A DNA stretch of 64,000 nucleotides from Nephromyces sp. MM_2019 (lineage: Eukaryota; Apicomplexa; Aconoidasida; Nephromycida). Shown in pieces: positions 49,376-62,188 of this stretch (its first letter is position 1; every line of letters starts with the position of its first letter). A model generated the notes under the pieces. The model ran no database searches, was not told the DNA's origin, and was given only the letters and a program-made list of their open reading frames with translations. The position numbers and the translations under genes were made by a program. The stretch spans positions 1 to 64,000 of the forward strand of contig JADHZB010000370.1 in the NCBI GenBank assembly GCA_015657535.1, written 5' to 3'.

Positions 49376-50945
49376 TTTAAAAGTGTTTTGAAGTAAAAAA
49401 TACTCAATTTAAAATTGGTATGAGTAGTAGTATATTGGAATGAATCGAAGATAATATTGAAGCGAGTGTGTAATAAGAGAGTGTCAACTTGATGATTGAA
49501 CTAAGTGTTGGATTTAAACGCATAATTGATAATTGAGCTGAGCTTGATTGAGCTAAAATGGCTAAATAATTACCGAGGCTAATTGATATTATATTTTAGT
49601 TAGTGTGAGTTAGTGTTTGTTTGATTAGAGCAAGTAAATAATTGAGTTAATTGACTAATTAAAATTGACTTTAAATAGTCAGATTACAGTGTAGCATATC
49701 TCTATTTAGGCATAAGACAGCTGAGAAAAGTTAATCTACAGAGACTTAGCAAGTGTAAATAAAGCCCCTGGATAGAGACTAATTGTTGTTATGATAAAAT
49801 CAAACTAGTGGGTAAAGGTTGCTTAATCTATTAGCTTTTTTGAAATATGGAACCTTTTATTAAATGTTACAGATATTTCGAGTTTGGGTCAAACTTTAGA
49901 ATTATGTACCACCAGTGTCTAAATATTTTTACACTTTTCCCATGTATTTTTAATTTAAAAAATTGTATATCATTTTATATACTCGTAAAAAAGTACACAA
50001 ACTTTACTTTGCTACCACCTAGCAAGTCGGACCCAATTTTGCAAACTTACGCATACTCGTTAATATTTCACCCTATAAAATCAAAGTATTATTTACTTAT
50101 TAGGTTTGTATATTTGTGGATAAGACTTGTTTTTAGTTCAAGTTTTCGAAATGATTAGTGTAAATTATGTAACAAAATACCACTGCTTGTGTTTTAATAT
50201 GGTTATAATTTTAGTTGTAAATTTTATAATGTAAAAGGTTTTACATACAATCCTAACCATAATTCAAAAATTTGTAGGGCTAAATTGAATGTTGTGATTT
50301 TACGAGTGAAACAAAGCAAGTTATATGCTAAATTGTACTTATTTATTACCCAATCTTTAGTTACGATTTGATTAACGACATAATATCATTTGTTTACAAT
50401 TTTCTTAGCACTATGTGTAAATTTATGATTAATTTTATTAATTGTGAAAAAGATCTAAACATCTTACTTCGTTATAAATCCTTGAGTTTTCTATCAAAAG
50501 TTGGTCAATTTGTTTCAAATTGAAATAGACGTTAATTTTTACATGCTACTAACCATTTGAGTCACTTGAAACAAAGCATCCATTGAAGCTTCTGCTTACT
50601 TAAAAAACATTTTCAATATATAAAATGAAAACAGTAATAGGCGGATACATCAAGTTGTAATTTAGTAGCCCTTTTTAAGCTAGTGTTAAGGAAAAGCCTA
50701 GCATTTTTAAATAAGTTCATTATTATTGTCTTTAGATCTATCACAAAATTGCTTTGTTTAAACTTTTAAAAACGTTTTAAAGTATTAACTATTAACTTAA
50801 TATATCCATCACTACTTTATATACTTCTCTTCCAGATAAAAATACTTTTTTCTAAACCCGTACATATATCACATATTACTAAGCACAGCATCGTCATTCA
50901 TTACCAAGCCACGTATTAACTCAACATTTTATCTTTTTAGTAAAC
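49376..50945. other. Divergent intergenic region
   Basis: A 1.6-kb region between the starts of dihydroorotase (-) and the coiled-coil gene (+). An open frame at 49,847-50,158 (+) is probably chance. The last 130 bases before 50,946 are C/A-rich on the + strand, as expected of a 5' leader. Confidence 0.45.
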
Positions 50946-51623
50946 ATGAGCAGCAGACTTTCGAAAATATTTGATAAAAACAAAAACAATAGAAATGCCC
51001 CTGTCACTCTTGAAAAGTTCAAGGAGTCAACCCCTGTCAACATAATTGAAAAAAATGAAATAGTAGAGTACAAACTTTCTTCATTCTTCGAAGAAACAAA
51101 GGAGGAATGGGTTATTCAAGGGCACGAACAAACCAACTTAAATGATTCTCCCCTTATTCCTAAATTTAAAATAGGCACTGTTGATTCGTCTCAAATAGCT
51201 GCAAAGGAAGAAGTCAAAGCAAAAACTTGGGGCGCATCAAAAAGTGCAGATGACGATACTACAACAACCACAACGCCAAAGAAGAAAAGAAATGATCAAG
51301 ATGATAGGAATTTGATTTCTTCTCTCAATTCAAAAATCATTAAAACCCCTGGCACAGAAATCACAACTGCCCCCCCCGAACTTAAAAATGTCAGCGGAAG
51401 TTCAGAAAAAACCAAACTGAAAGAAGTGATTGATTCTCTGAATAAGGAAATCGTTCAGCTTAAGTCTGAAATGAATTCTATAACAATCGAGAAAACCTTT
51501 AATGTTAATGAGCACATCGATCTATCCACTTACAAAAGGAAGAACGAAATTATACCAAATCAGCAAAAGTTTAGAGAGAAGTATGAAACCAAAAGGAAAA
51601 TAGCCATAAATACTTGCTCATAA
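50946..51623 (+). CDS. Charged coiled-coil protein, 225 aa, unknown function
   Basis: I do not recognise this protein. It is a single open frame from the ATG at 50946 with clear coding character: varied codons, and rich in Lys, Glu, Ser and Thr. The N-terminal 85 residues mix basic and acidic stretches, with SSFFEETKEEWVIQG the most ordered part. A run of six Thr (about residues 103-108) is followed by a basic KKKR cluster. A heptad-like coiled coil, LKEVIDSLNKEIVQLKSEMN, lies near residues 157-176, and the C-terminus is basic. No membrane span or signal peptide is seen. The KKKRN cluster could be a nuclear signal, which is only a guess. It is convergent with DNAI1, 385 bp away. Confidence 0.65.
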   Translation: MSSRLSKIFDKNKNNRNAPVTLEKFKESTPVNIIEKNEIVEYKLSSFFEETKEEWVIQGHEQTNLNDSPLIPKFKIGTVDSSQIAAKEEVKAKTWGASKSADDDTTTTTTPKKKRNDQDDRNLISSLNSKIIKTPGTEITTAPPELKNVSGSSEKTKLKEVIDSLNKEIVQLKSEMNSITIEKTFNVNEHIDLSTYKRKNEIIPNQQKFREKYETKRKIAINTCS

Positions 51624-52008
51624 TAGCTTTGTTATGACTTTACCCTCTCAAATCTTTCACTCATCTCCGTATTTCAATATTTACCTAAACTTTTATTTAC
51701 AAAGTTTGTATAAAAGATACACGAAATCGAGCAAAGCTTTGATTACAAATGAAAATCGATTTTAGGCTCTTGTAAAATTATTAGTTCAAAGTGCTGAAAA
51801 CCCATATTTTTAATTAACGTTAATTTTTTAAAAATTATTCAAATTAATGTGTCTATTGTTCATACTATATTAAATACGAACCTAAACTAATAAAAAACTA
51901 GCTTATATATTCTTTTTTTCCTCAAGCAGTCGGTAAAATTTAATTACCATAAACAGACATCTTGATCTTTCGGCTCATTAAGCCAAAAATTTTGTTGTTA
52001 TAAAAGTT
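51624..52008. other. Convergent spacer
   Basis: 385 bp of A+T-rich DNA between two convergent stops. Nothing else seen. Confidence 0.5.
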
Positions 52009-55000
52009 TTAAGACTTAAAAATTAAAGGTAAAACCTTATCTATAAACCTCGTTATCTTGAAATTACCCTCTAGATTGCCTGAGCCATTATAATTTTTCG
52101 ATTCATCCTGAAGTGATGGTACATGAATCAAAAGATCTTTTTTCTAAGGAATATGAAGATTATTCAAAAGAGTGACAATTAAAAATAAAAGTTGATAGGC
52201 ACTAGCTAATTAAAGCTGTATACCAATGAATTGTTGAACTTTGGAGGAACTTTTAGGCAGTGCACATTTCCGTTTTCATCACCAACAATTATTATGGGTA
52301 ACTGCTTACTTATGGCCAAATTTGTGAGCTTTCCCTTTTTTACAATCTGAAATGCGTAATTTCAAGTAAAAAGAAATTATTTGAATCTGCTCATATAATC
52401 TAATTTGAAATATTATTGATGGTAAGTTAATGAATGTATGAAAATGCATTCTTTAATTAAACGTACCTTGTGGCAATTGGCCTTGTCATAAAAATTTTGA
52501 GACAGATCATAAAAATACAACTGTTTTGAGTAAAAATAATTGGTTTATGTAGCTGTATATATGTGATCTGGCGTTATATATATAATATCTGGCACGAATG
52601 ACTCAAATACATATGTTCAAGTCATTACTAACCTAAGATGTTTAATCAAGGGCAAATAAAATAGCTTATACTTACCGATCCATCATTAAGAGTAGCAGCA
52701 AAAAGACAAGACGATTTTGGTGCCCAGCAAGCTCTGATAATAGGCTAAAGTAAGTTTCAGATATTGTTTTATGTCTACAGATACATTTGGATAAGAATTA
52801 AAAGGCAAAGTTCGATCACTGCATTTCGTTATAAATATGTTTCCAATCCAAAATGTTGATCATATTTAAACAAATATTTTACACTAGTAAAATACCTCAA
52901 GTTTATAAATACTTGTTTGTTTAGTGAGTTTTAAAAAATCTCATGTATAGATTAGCTAAACTATGAGCCTATAAAACATGTATACACTTTTACTTGAGAA
53001 CAATCAAAGACCATCAGCACTGAACTGGTTAGATCATCCCAAATGCGGATAGTCCAATCAGATGACGCCGATAAAAATGTTCTTGGCTCGACGGGGTTCC
53101 AACACAAAGAATGAACGGGTAGTTGGTGACCTATGTGCATTATAATATAAAAATTAAGGCTTTAGAACGGTTACATAATTTAATTTCCATGAATAAATTT
53201 ATTAGGATCACAAATGAAAATAATAGCGAAAGCCAGAGGTTAATAATCTTAAATTAAAATAGAATGATTCCAATCTCTTAATAATCAACCTTTCAATGTT
53301 TTTATACACTTTTAACCAACAAGTTGTAGCAATTTTAATTTACAATTAGCTACTAACCAAACAAAAGGAAATTGCACAAATTAAATTGTTTATCGATTTA
53401 AGTATTTAAAATTGGATATATACGGGGACACACCTTTATAAGCTTTTAAAAAATGATTGCCATAAATTTTTGAACATTTGTATATTGGCCCTTCTTCTGT
53501 GCCAATAATGTAAATATCTTTCTGCTCTGGGTGGAAGTCAAAACAAAGGTACGCATGCCTCCCTGTTATCAAAAAATATTAAAAGTGTAATTTAGTTGCT
53601 CTTGTATCTAAGCTCGAAAAGGAAGTCAAAAAATGACTCTGTTGCACGTTATTATATTTATCGGTATTAATAAGTATTATACTAGAAAGTCACTACTATA
53701 TTAATCTAAATAATTAAAATAATAAAGTATGAAAAATAAGTTTCAAATATTTATAAAGGAATTTTTATGATATCAAATTTGTTTTTGAAGCTAAATTTTG
53801 CTTTCGTCGATTGTGTGATGCAGTTAACAAACAAGGTGTAATTCAAAAATATACATCAAAATTTTTCTGACCCGGTGCATCAGTGTTAGTTGAATTATAA
53901 TCATTTTTGTTGTAGTCAATGACCTGAAATAAAATCAAAAACAAGCTGTATATCCCTTAGTGTTAGCTCAAGTGAATAAATAATTCTGTACAAGTTATTT
54001 AGGTAAGCTTGTGAAAGTGAATTTCAAAGTTTTTATTTGCACTATGTAGTCTAATAATTGATATATGTCTTTAAAACGAAATAAATGCTTGTGTTAATGG
54101 GGGTCATAAAATTTGATGCTGGGTTTTGAAGTCTCACTTCATCCAAAACAAGTTTACACTTTGTTAATATCCATGTGGACATACAGCCATCTCCAGAAAT
54201 TGAATACAAAATATAATTATTGGGAGATTCATCTGCAGCCCACTTTACTGCCAAAATATTATTTGTTGTCATATAGAAAAAATGTGCTTCAAGTAGGATA
54301 CATAAATTTCTAAATAAGCTAAAATCAATTTGAGCTTTGAAAAGCTTTATATTTTGTAATAAATTCTACAAATTTGGTGTATACAAAGCTATAGCCTTTT
54401 GAGTTACACATATTCAGTTCTGTGTTTAATCGAATCTGTGATTTAGATTTTTCAATTTTAGTTGTTTAGCTTACAATCCCAAACTGCGTCATCATGGTTT
54501 TCCAATTTTGTTGAGCTGGTACATAGAGGTGTCACTTGGTCCGATCGAAGATCAAACACACTTACACTTCCATCTAAGAAGCCAGCTGCAAAAATTGCCA
54601 CGCTTGTAGGGTTCCAGCTGATACAACATACGGGCTATAAGCAAATAATGAAAAGCATGAAACAACATACTCGAAAATTGTAATCAAGACTTGATTAATA
54701 TTTCCAAAACTATTAAGCAAAGACTATAAGAATTTTATAATGTCTAGTGGTAAATTGAAAATAATATGAGTTATTTCACAATTATTACAATAAATTTTTT
54801 TCATTTCTATGCTTCTTTAATTAACTTAATTAGATTTCCAATCTATTTCCTTATCAATTGATATAAGCCTGGTAAATACTTATTAACTCTTAACAGTGAT
54901 GCTCTAAGAAGTTCTAGGGATCATTTCTTAATGAGAATAATAATGTCATTTAGAGCTTCCATTGTGTATAATTAAAATTTGTTTAATCAATAAAACATAT

Positions 55001-58000
55001 GTTATAGTACATAATTTATCAAACAAGTTTTACATAGCTTAATTTGAAAGAGAAAGGACATAAAAAATCTACATATAACACGCTATAAGAAGTTATCCAG
55101 TCAATTAATTATATCATAAAGAAATTTAAAAGTAAGCATAGTAATTATGCCTAAGAATTTGTTTTAGGAGCTGAAACAAACTTCTTTCTAGAGACTTTAG
55201 ATGATTTTATTTTGGTTACAAATTTTTTATTATAAATAAAGAGCACACAAGTCGATTAAGGTTGAATTAATACTTACCGAAGAGACAGCGAAATAATATT
55301 CGGGTCTTCTCATATTTTTTAGCGAATAACAATAAATTGCCGCTTGCGAGTTAGAAGATAAATTATACTTACCTAAAATTTCGCATAGAACTTTTTCTAA
55401 GTTTGTCAAATTGAGATACTTACTTTAAGTATTGTTGCATGAATTAGAAAATGAGTTGACTTAAAGTTATTAAAGGCCTGTACTGTTTTTTCAATTATGC
55501 TTAAACTTTTAAGTATTTTTTTATATATCATGCTAAAATTAAACTAAAAAGTGTTTCTAAAATCATTTCCAACATTTTATGCTAATCAAGGAACCTATAA
55601 CACAATTCATATCTGACATATAGAACGTATTTATAACAAACAATAAGTGTGTTTCTATTATGGTGATCAAGTGTTATTTTCACCAAAAGCTTTTAATCTA
55701 TAAATTTACCTACCCAGGCCAACAACAAATAAGTCTTTATAAAATGGGTTCCATTCCAAAGCTGTTACCTGCAAGCTATTGCTAAAATGAGCTGGCGAAT
55801 TAGCTTTCCAGAGTGTGTGATATGAGTCAACTTGAGCATCCTCTTCGCTATTAGTGGAGAATAATTTTTTAAAAAAGTGGATTTCGTTGTTTTGATTAAC
55901 AAGCCTTTCTAGTATCTGTGAAAACATTGATTTAGCTTTGCTTACAATTACCAAAACGGTCTAACAACTTGTATAAGAGCATGTAATTCAATTAAACTGC
56001 AGTAGGGTGATTTAACACTTATAGACACATCATTGATCAAAGAAAAAAGGAAATTGTTTAGCTTCCAGAGCAATTAACTAATCCATGATTATTCGTTTTA
56101 CAAAGATTTGATAGGTTTTGTGTTCTAAAATATATAATATTACCATTAAGGAATTTATAAGCTTTTTTGGGGCATTTATTTGATTGTCAGGATCAAATTT
56201 GAGTGGCCAGATAGAGATATTACTCAAACTAGAGTGTAGTCCCTGTTTAAATTTTCACTCAATTGACTTAATAGTATAATGAACTTCATATTTAATTGTC
56301 TTTAATTAAGTTAATTGCAAATCCAAACTAAGTTAACACAACTAACTCAACATTTCACTAATTTTGATATGTTTAACACTACACTCACTAAGCTTAGGAT
56401 AATATTCTAATAAAAGATGAGGCCTTAACTTACTATATTTGCATCAATGGCCTTATCTTCGTGGTGTTCTAGTGAGATTTCCTGTGTATAAGCCTTGTAG
56501 ATCTCGTATTGTGTCACTGATATGTGAGCGTTTAAAATATAACTATAAGTAAGTTTTATTGAATAATTATTCTGATGCTTCAATATAAAATTAATTTTTT
56601 TTGAGGCTTAGGCTTTGCATTCATATGAATGTGGTTCCTAATTACTTTTGTTTTGAAATACGTTCTATGTTATTTCTATGAGATTTTGTAGTTTTATATA
56701 GATGAATTAAGCACCTGAACCAATAAATCGTTGTTTAGAAGATGGATTTGTTCCAACACCCTGACTTTGATAGGACAAGATTATGAATTTCATTTTGATG
56801 GAATAAGCTATGATATTCGAATAGACTCCTATTATATATGCGAATCTTTGAACTTGGCTAATCAATATGTATATATATATGTGACTGTAAATTAAGCCTT
56901 AATTTCAGCTATTAACTTAATCTTATATCTTTAGCTTTAGAGTTTTACATTAACAACACCTAAAATTTTTCTAAATAATAATTTCTACCTAAAAGCTAGA
57001 TTATGCTGAACTAAGAATGCTAAGCAGTAGCTTCAAAAATTTTATCAAATAGGAAGATATTTGAATGCTTGTGTTTAATATTAAAACTAATTATTACTCT
57101 TCGATGAACTGGATTGTTTGGGTACTCCACTCAGCGAAATTAAACTTATTCTGAAAGTTGAAAGACTCATCTCCTGAAATTATTTCAAGCATATAGAGAA
57201 CATTTGTTCAAAGTGGCTCTGGCTTTAATCAAGTATAACAACTATGTCTTGAAACCTTCATTACTTTTTGTGATCATATGAACGGATATTGAGGCAATTT
57301 AGAACTTTTGCATAAGTTAAACACCAATTTTTATCAAAAAAGGCAAATGTATTTATTCATGTGTCAAAAACTTAGTTTCAAAATTATTCATACCATAAGA
57401 TTCTTCAAGTTTACTATAAAGTTCTGAAGAGCTAAAATCTTCCTCATCGTGCTCATTATAAGTAGGGAGAGTCACTTGGCTTCAATTAAGACAGCATGTA
57501 AACATAATTTAATCAATTTATACAGAAAAAATTGCATTTCACACAGCATCTTAGCAAAAAGTGAATCATTTCATGTTAACTTGTACTATTTATAAAATTT
57601 CTGTTGACTATCTTCACCATCTATATATAAAGTGTAATTCAATTATCATTTTAGTAAAATAGTTTGCACACTTTGCTACAAAACTCTGGCAAACATAGTA
57701 TATCCATTCTCTCAACTAATTCTTAAATACTCTTTTTAACTTTTTAGTAATAAAAATTGAAAATAACTAGGAAATTTTCAAAATTTTAGCTACAAATTGT
57801 AGCTTTAGTGATGAATGACTATTTTTTATCTCAACATGACATATAAATCATTATTTGATATGAAATTGACAATCATCGATAGAATAATTTTTATCTTTCG
57901 AACCCAACTAATCATTTACATTTAACAAAATTCAATAAAATAATAAAATATTAATGATGAATAGACTATCGAAACATATTTTTAATATTATACCATTCAT

Positions 58001-58337
58001 TGTGGAAAATGATAAATGTATTTTGAATTTGTATTTGTTGAAATTCTTGATTGTCAAATGAAAATTGATAAATATTGTCTGTTGACTGAGGGTTATCAAC
58101 TGTAATAACTCTTTCTGAATGTTTTGCACTGGGTAAACAATGATCTTCAACATCAAGTGGCTTTTGGCCATGTTCAAGTTTTTGTAGCTTTGACAAGCCT
58201 GACTTAATTCGAGGTCTTACAGGAGTCGATCTATAGGTTGCCAATTTATCAGTTCTGTCTCTATAACTGAGCTTATTTTCAATTTTCTGTTCGTCTCGTT
58301 TATTAGTTTGAGTGCTAGATTTCGGTTGAAAAGACAT
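52009..58337 (-). CDS. DNAI1: Axonemal dynein intermediate chain 1 (outer arm), 689 aa
   Basis: A WD40-repeat intermediate chain of the outer dynein arm of motile flagella. Sixteen exons in phase: 58337-57994, 57479-57394, 57173-57126, 56516-56434, 56242-56144, 55960-55714, 55372-55278, 54634-54475, 54286-54078, 53923-53872, 53562-53434, 53130-52994, 52744-52676, 52520-52467, 52346-52224 and 52143-52009. The disordered N-terminus contains NKFNFAEW and the TQYEIYKAYTQEISLE helix. Then come the family-specific ILERLVNQN and TALEWNPFYKDLFVVG. WD40 blades follow: YCYSLKNMRRPEYYFAV, C-ISWNPTSVAIFAAGFLDG, HDDAVWD, DFHPEQKDIYIIGTEEG with IYKCSK, SLCWNPVEPRTFLSASSDWTIRIWD, and PIIIVGDENGNVHCLK. Length agrees with animal DNAI1 (about 700 aa). 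The 5' exon is joined by matching phase (TG plus C) and has no homology of its own; the donor ending exon 9 (GTTTTA) is weak. The rest is firm. Confidence 0.92.
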
Positions 58338-61300
58338 TGTTTCACAATTGTGGTTATATATTATTCATATACTCATTAGTATAAAGACTATTTATAATCT
58401 TTAGTAGTATTTCCACTTTTGATGATATCGAAGTCAAGACATTGAAACATCCCCAGGAAATTTTCTCAAGTAGTGTATTAGCCTAAGTTTTGAAAATATA
58501 CGGTTTTTTTGATGCCTCAAATGATTTAAGTAATAATATTGTATTTGGGACAATGAGCTATTATGTCTATGAACACTAGAGTTACTAGCTTGCATCAATC
58601 AAATTGTTTGAACAAATTGGTAATCTCATTAAACTTCGATTATAAGGGAGCTGAAATCGGCTAGTGCTGTTGGCGCAAGTGTTTTGTCAAATTAAGGCTT
58701 TTTATATTAATATAGTTGGCAAGTTTTGAAATGAATAAAGAAAAGACGGAATAAAAATGCCTAAAATTGTATTTACAGGTAATCCAAAACACAAGGGGTA
58801 AAAGATATAACCATATAGTACAAAGTCGGAAATTTGTAGATTTATTATAAGAAATTTAGTTGTTTTTAAATCTATGAAATAACTATCAGAATTATCTTTG
58901 TTTATTTTTGTGATTGTTTGTATGAAACGGGAGAAAATTTGTAGTAAGGAATTCAGGAGAATCACAAAAATATATATTTATTATGATTTGAAGATCTACT
59001 AGTAAGTCCTAATTTTTTGATCTTTAATGACATGGTTTTTAACACTGATAAAGCAGGTTTTCTTAATTTACAGGTTTTTTTTAATTTATGTAAAAATTAA
59101 ATAAGATACTAGACTTAAAGGATTTATAAATCTCTTAGACAAGAGCTATGTACATTTCATTTAGTCTTCATAGTTGTCTTTAGCAAAAAAAGTATTAATT
59201 AATTACTGAAGTTTGATTACGAGTGTACATATATTTATAAATTTTGATGTGATAGTAAACACTTTATGTAATATGTTGTGTTTGTTTGTTAATCTGTGAT
59301 TAGTGTTTTATGATATAACTACATTTGTCGAAGAATCAAAAAAGTTATTGATTCATTTTATGAATTATTTTTAAAATTACACATATTTTTCTTTTGCTTA
59401 TAAATTATTTACTTTATATCAAGCGATGGTTTTAAACTCCTATTTCAATCGATAGAGTAATAAAGCAAAAATAAATTACGGGAAATCACCAACATAAATC
59501 AAGAAATTGTTACCAAGAATAATCATAGAAAAACAATAATAAGGTTTCTTAATTTCCAGTTCCTACTCAAATATTGTAAAACTGAATAGATTTTGTAAAT
59601 TTTTTTCTTAAATTTGGAGACAATTTGAGTTTAGAGCAATACTTTGAATGATGTTACAATTTAGAAAAAGTTATATATCCGATATTTCTTGAAAGTTCAT
59701 CTTTTTGTTACCAATATTTATAAGAACCAATTATTAAAAATAAAGCATAATGCACCCGAAATTTATATATTTTCAAATAATTCATATATAATAAAGCTGT
59801 TCTTGCAAATCATTTCAGTGAAGTAAAGATTTTGTAGTAACAAATGACTCACGTAAGCTAAGTATATAGTAAGTTAAATTTTCAGTGGTAGAAGTAGTAT
59901 TCCCCAAACAAAAACGTATAAAACAAAAAGGCATGTAATTAAGCCCTTGATTTGGTCCATGTTGGTTGAAGACTAACTTGGTCTGACAATGAAAAGGCAA
60001 ATAGAACAAGCTACGCAATGGATCTATCTATCTTAATCATTCGTGTTAGCTAGTTAATAGTTTATAATTTGAGAAATTTGTTCTTCATAAGATTTATTTT
60101 TAATGATATTGGATTTTTATTCTTCAAATATTTATATTGCTATATAAATCGAACATGTTTTGTTTTAAAGATCGCTAAATAAAATAAGAAATAATTAAGA
60201 ATACTCAACTTTATGCAATAAATATAATCAATTTGGTTAGATGTTGATTTCCAAGATTTTAAAAAGGTGCTTTTTCCATGAGAATCTGTATCCGAGTGGT
60301 GCAGCAACAAAAACTCCCGCAATAATTATTAATATTATCTGATTATTTGAACTTTAACAAAAATTAATAAAATAAATATTATTGAAATAATTTATTTACT
60401 AAGAATAAGCTTTGTTTTAATATATATCATCTTAATTCTACTCTATTTCAAATAGTGAATATAAAGCAATTTTCATAATTGTGTTTATGAAAACTTATCA
60501 TGATTAAATACATTTATTGCAGTATATGATTTACAAAAGTTTTAGGGATATAGGTAACTTTCAAAAGTCAATATAGACAAGTTTTAAAAGAGAATATAGA
60601 TAACTTTAAGAGAGAATATACCTAGCTATCTAAAGAGAACTCATTATAGTTTATTCAAAATGGTTTTATCTTTAATTTCTATAACTTGGCTATTTCTATT
60701 GAAGCTTCGAGTTTAAATTTAGGTCAAGTCTAACATCTGAAATTAGTGGATAGCATTTCAATTAGGTTTTTATCTAACATTTGGGAATAATCAATAGCAT
60801 TTTAAGTTAATAGTATTTAGTTGAAAGGCTAAGTTAGAACTCTGCCTCTTTTCGACAACTTATGCTGATTAAATTTAGTTAAACTACAGTTAAGCATTTA
60901 TAGCTCATAATTCTTCAGGATTTTTTGATAAAATATGTATATCAGTATTTTAATTAGAATTCACAATAGTATGTGGTGTATAGCAATTTGTGTACTAATG
61001 TTACAAAAGATTTTTTACGCTCAATTAGAATATGAGTTGATAGAGATTTGAAAAAAATGTATAGTTATCAACCTAATTCAAAAGTTTAACAAAAGGTTTT
61101 AAAGAGCTGGTTCAACCAATTTGCTTATTTTCCATAACTTATATAGCTATTTATCTATATCAACAAGAAGTGAATTGCTTTTGTCCTTAGTGAATTGAAA
61201 AGGGCAGATAGCTAAAAATTTATTAAATTGTTGTTTTCTACGATTTTCAATCGAACATTCGAAAGTTAGTTCATGTTTTATGTACTGAAAACCTAGTGGA

Positions 61301-62188
61301 AATAGCTAACAAATTTTCGAAAATATTGAATTATATCTTAGAATAATTCCAGCACTATATCGATTAATATGTTGACAAACATATCATTTCATATAAACTT
61401 TCCATCAAAATTAGATACATAGTATATTCAACTATGTGTTTTAAATTTTACAAATGAAAATTTCTAAAGGTATTCAGAGCTTTTAATATTAATTGCAAAC
61501 ATGTGTTGTTGATTAGATGAAACAAGTTTATCTTTTTTTTGTAAATGCCTTTATAATAGTGATTTTAGCCTTATCAATGCTTAAAATAAACTAAACATGT
61601 ATAAATAGGTATATTCTAGAAATAGAATACGCGGAGAGAAAGGATTTTCATGTTGTGAAATTAAAAAATTCAAGTGATCCGAGCTAATTGAACATAAATC
61701 TTAAATTAATTTCTGTAATTTAATTTATTTCTTGCTATGATAGAGAATTTATCTTGCTTCTTTCGAGAATATTGTCTTGCTCTAGGCTTTGTTTCTTGAT
61801 ATCCTGATTTAATTGAAAATTTTATATATTGAAGATTTCACTTAGATTTATGCCTAATTTATAAAATTGTTAGGTGTAGATATGTTTAGTCATGATAATT
61901 TATAAAATTTTCATTTCATTTGCCGATAGATTAAGCTAGGTTGAGTAAGAAGGATACTAGTATGAATTTATATGAGGCTGTACATTAAAAGCTTATAAAA
62001 GATATAGTTATAAACCTTATGTAATATCCGACTCAAATTACGTATATTTGGATAAAGATATTTGTAGACTCTTAATATGGGCAATGATGTGTGCTCTGTC
62101 TTATTATTTATAACTATCCTGGTCATTCATTATCGTGACAAATAAGTTATGTATTTATTTATTTCAATATATACATAGCTTAGTAGGT
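58338..62188. other. Gene-free stretch
   Basis: No supported exon in 3.85 kb. A hydrophobic open frame on the minus strand at 58,702-58,965 starts with GTG and lacks splice partners. Imperfect tandem copies of an AGAGAATATA-type unit occur at 60,588-60,625. The right end is the 3' flank of the DEAD-box gene. Confidence 0.45.
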
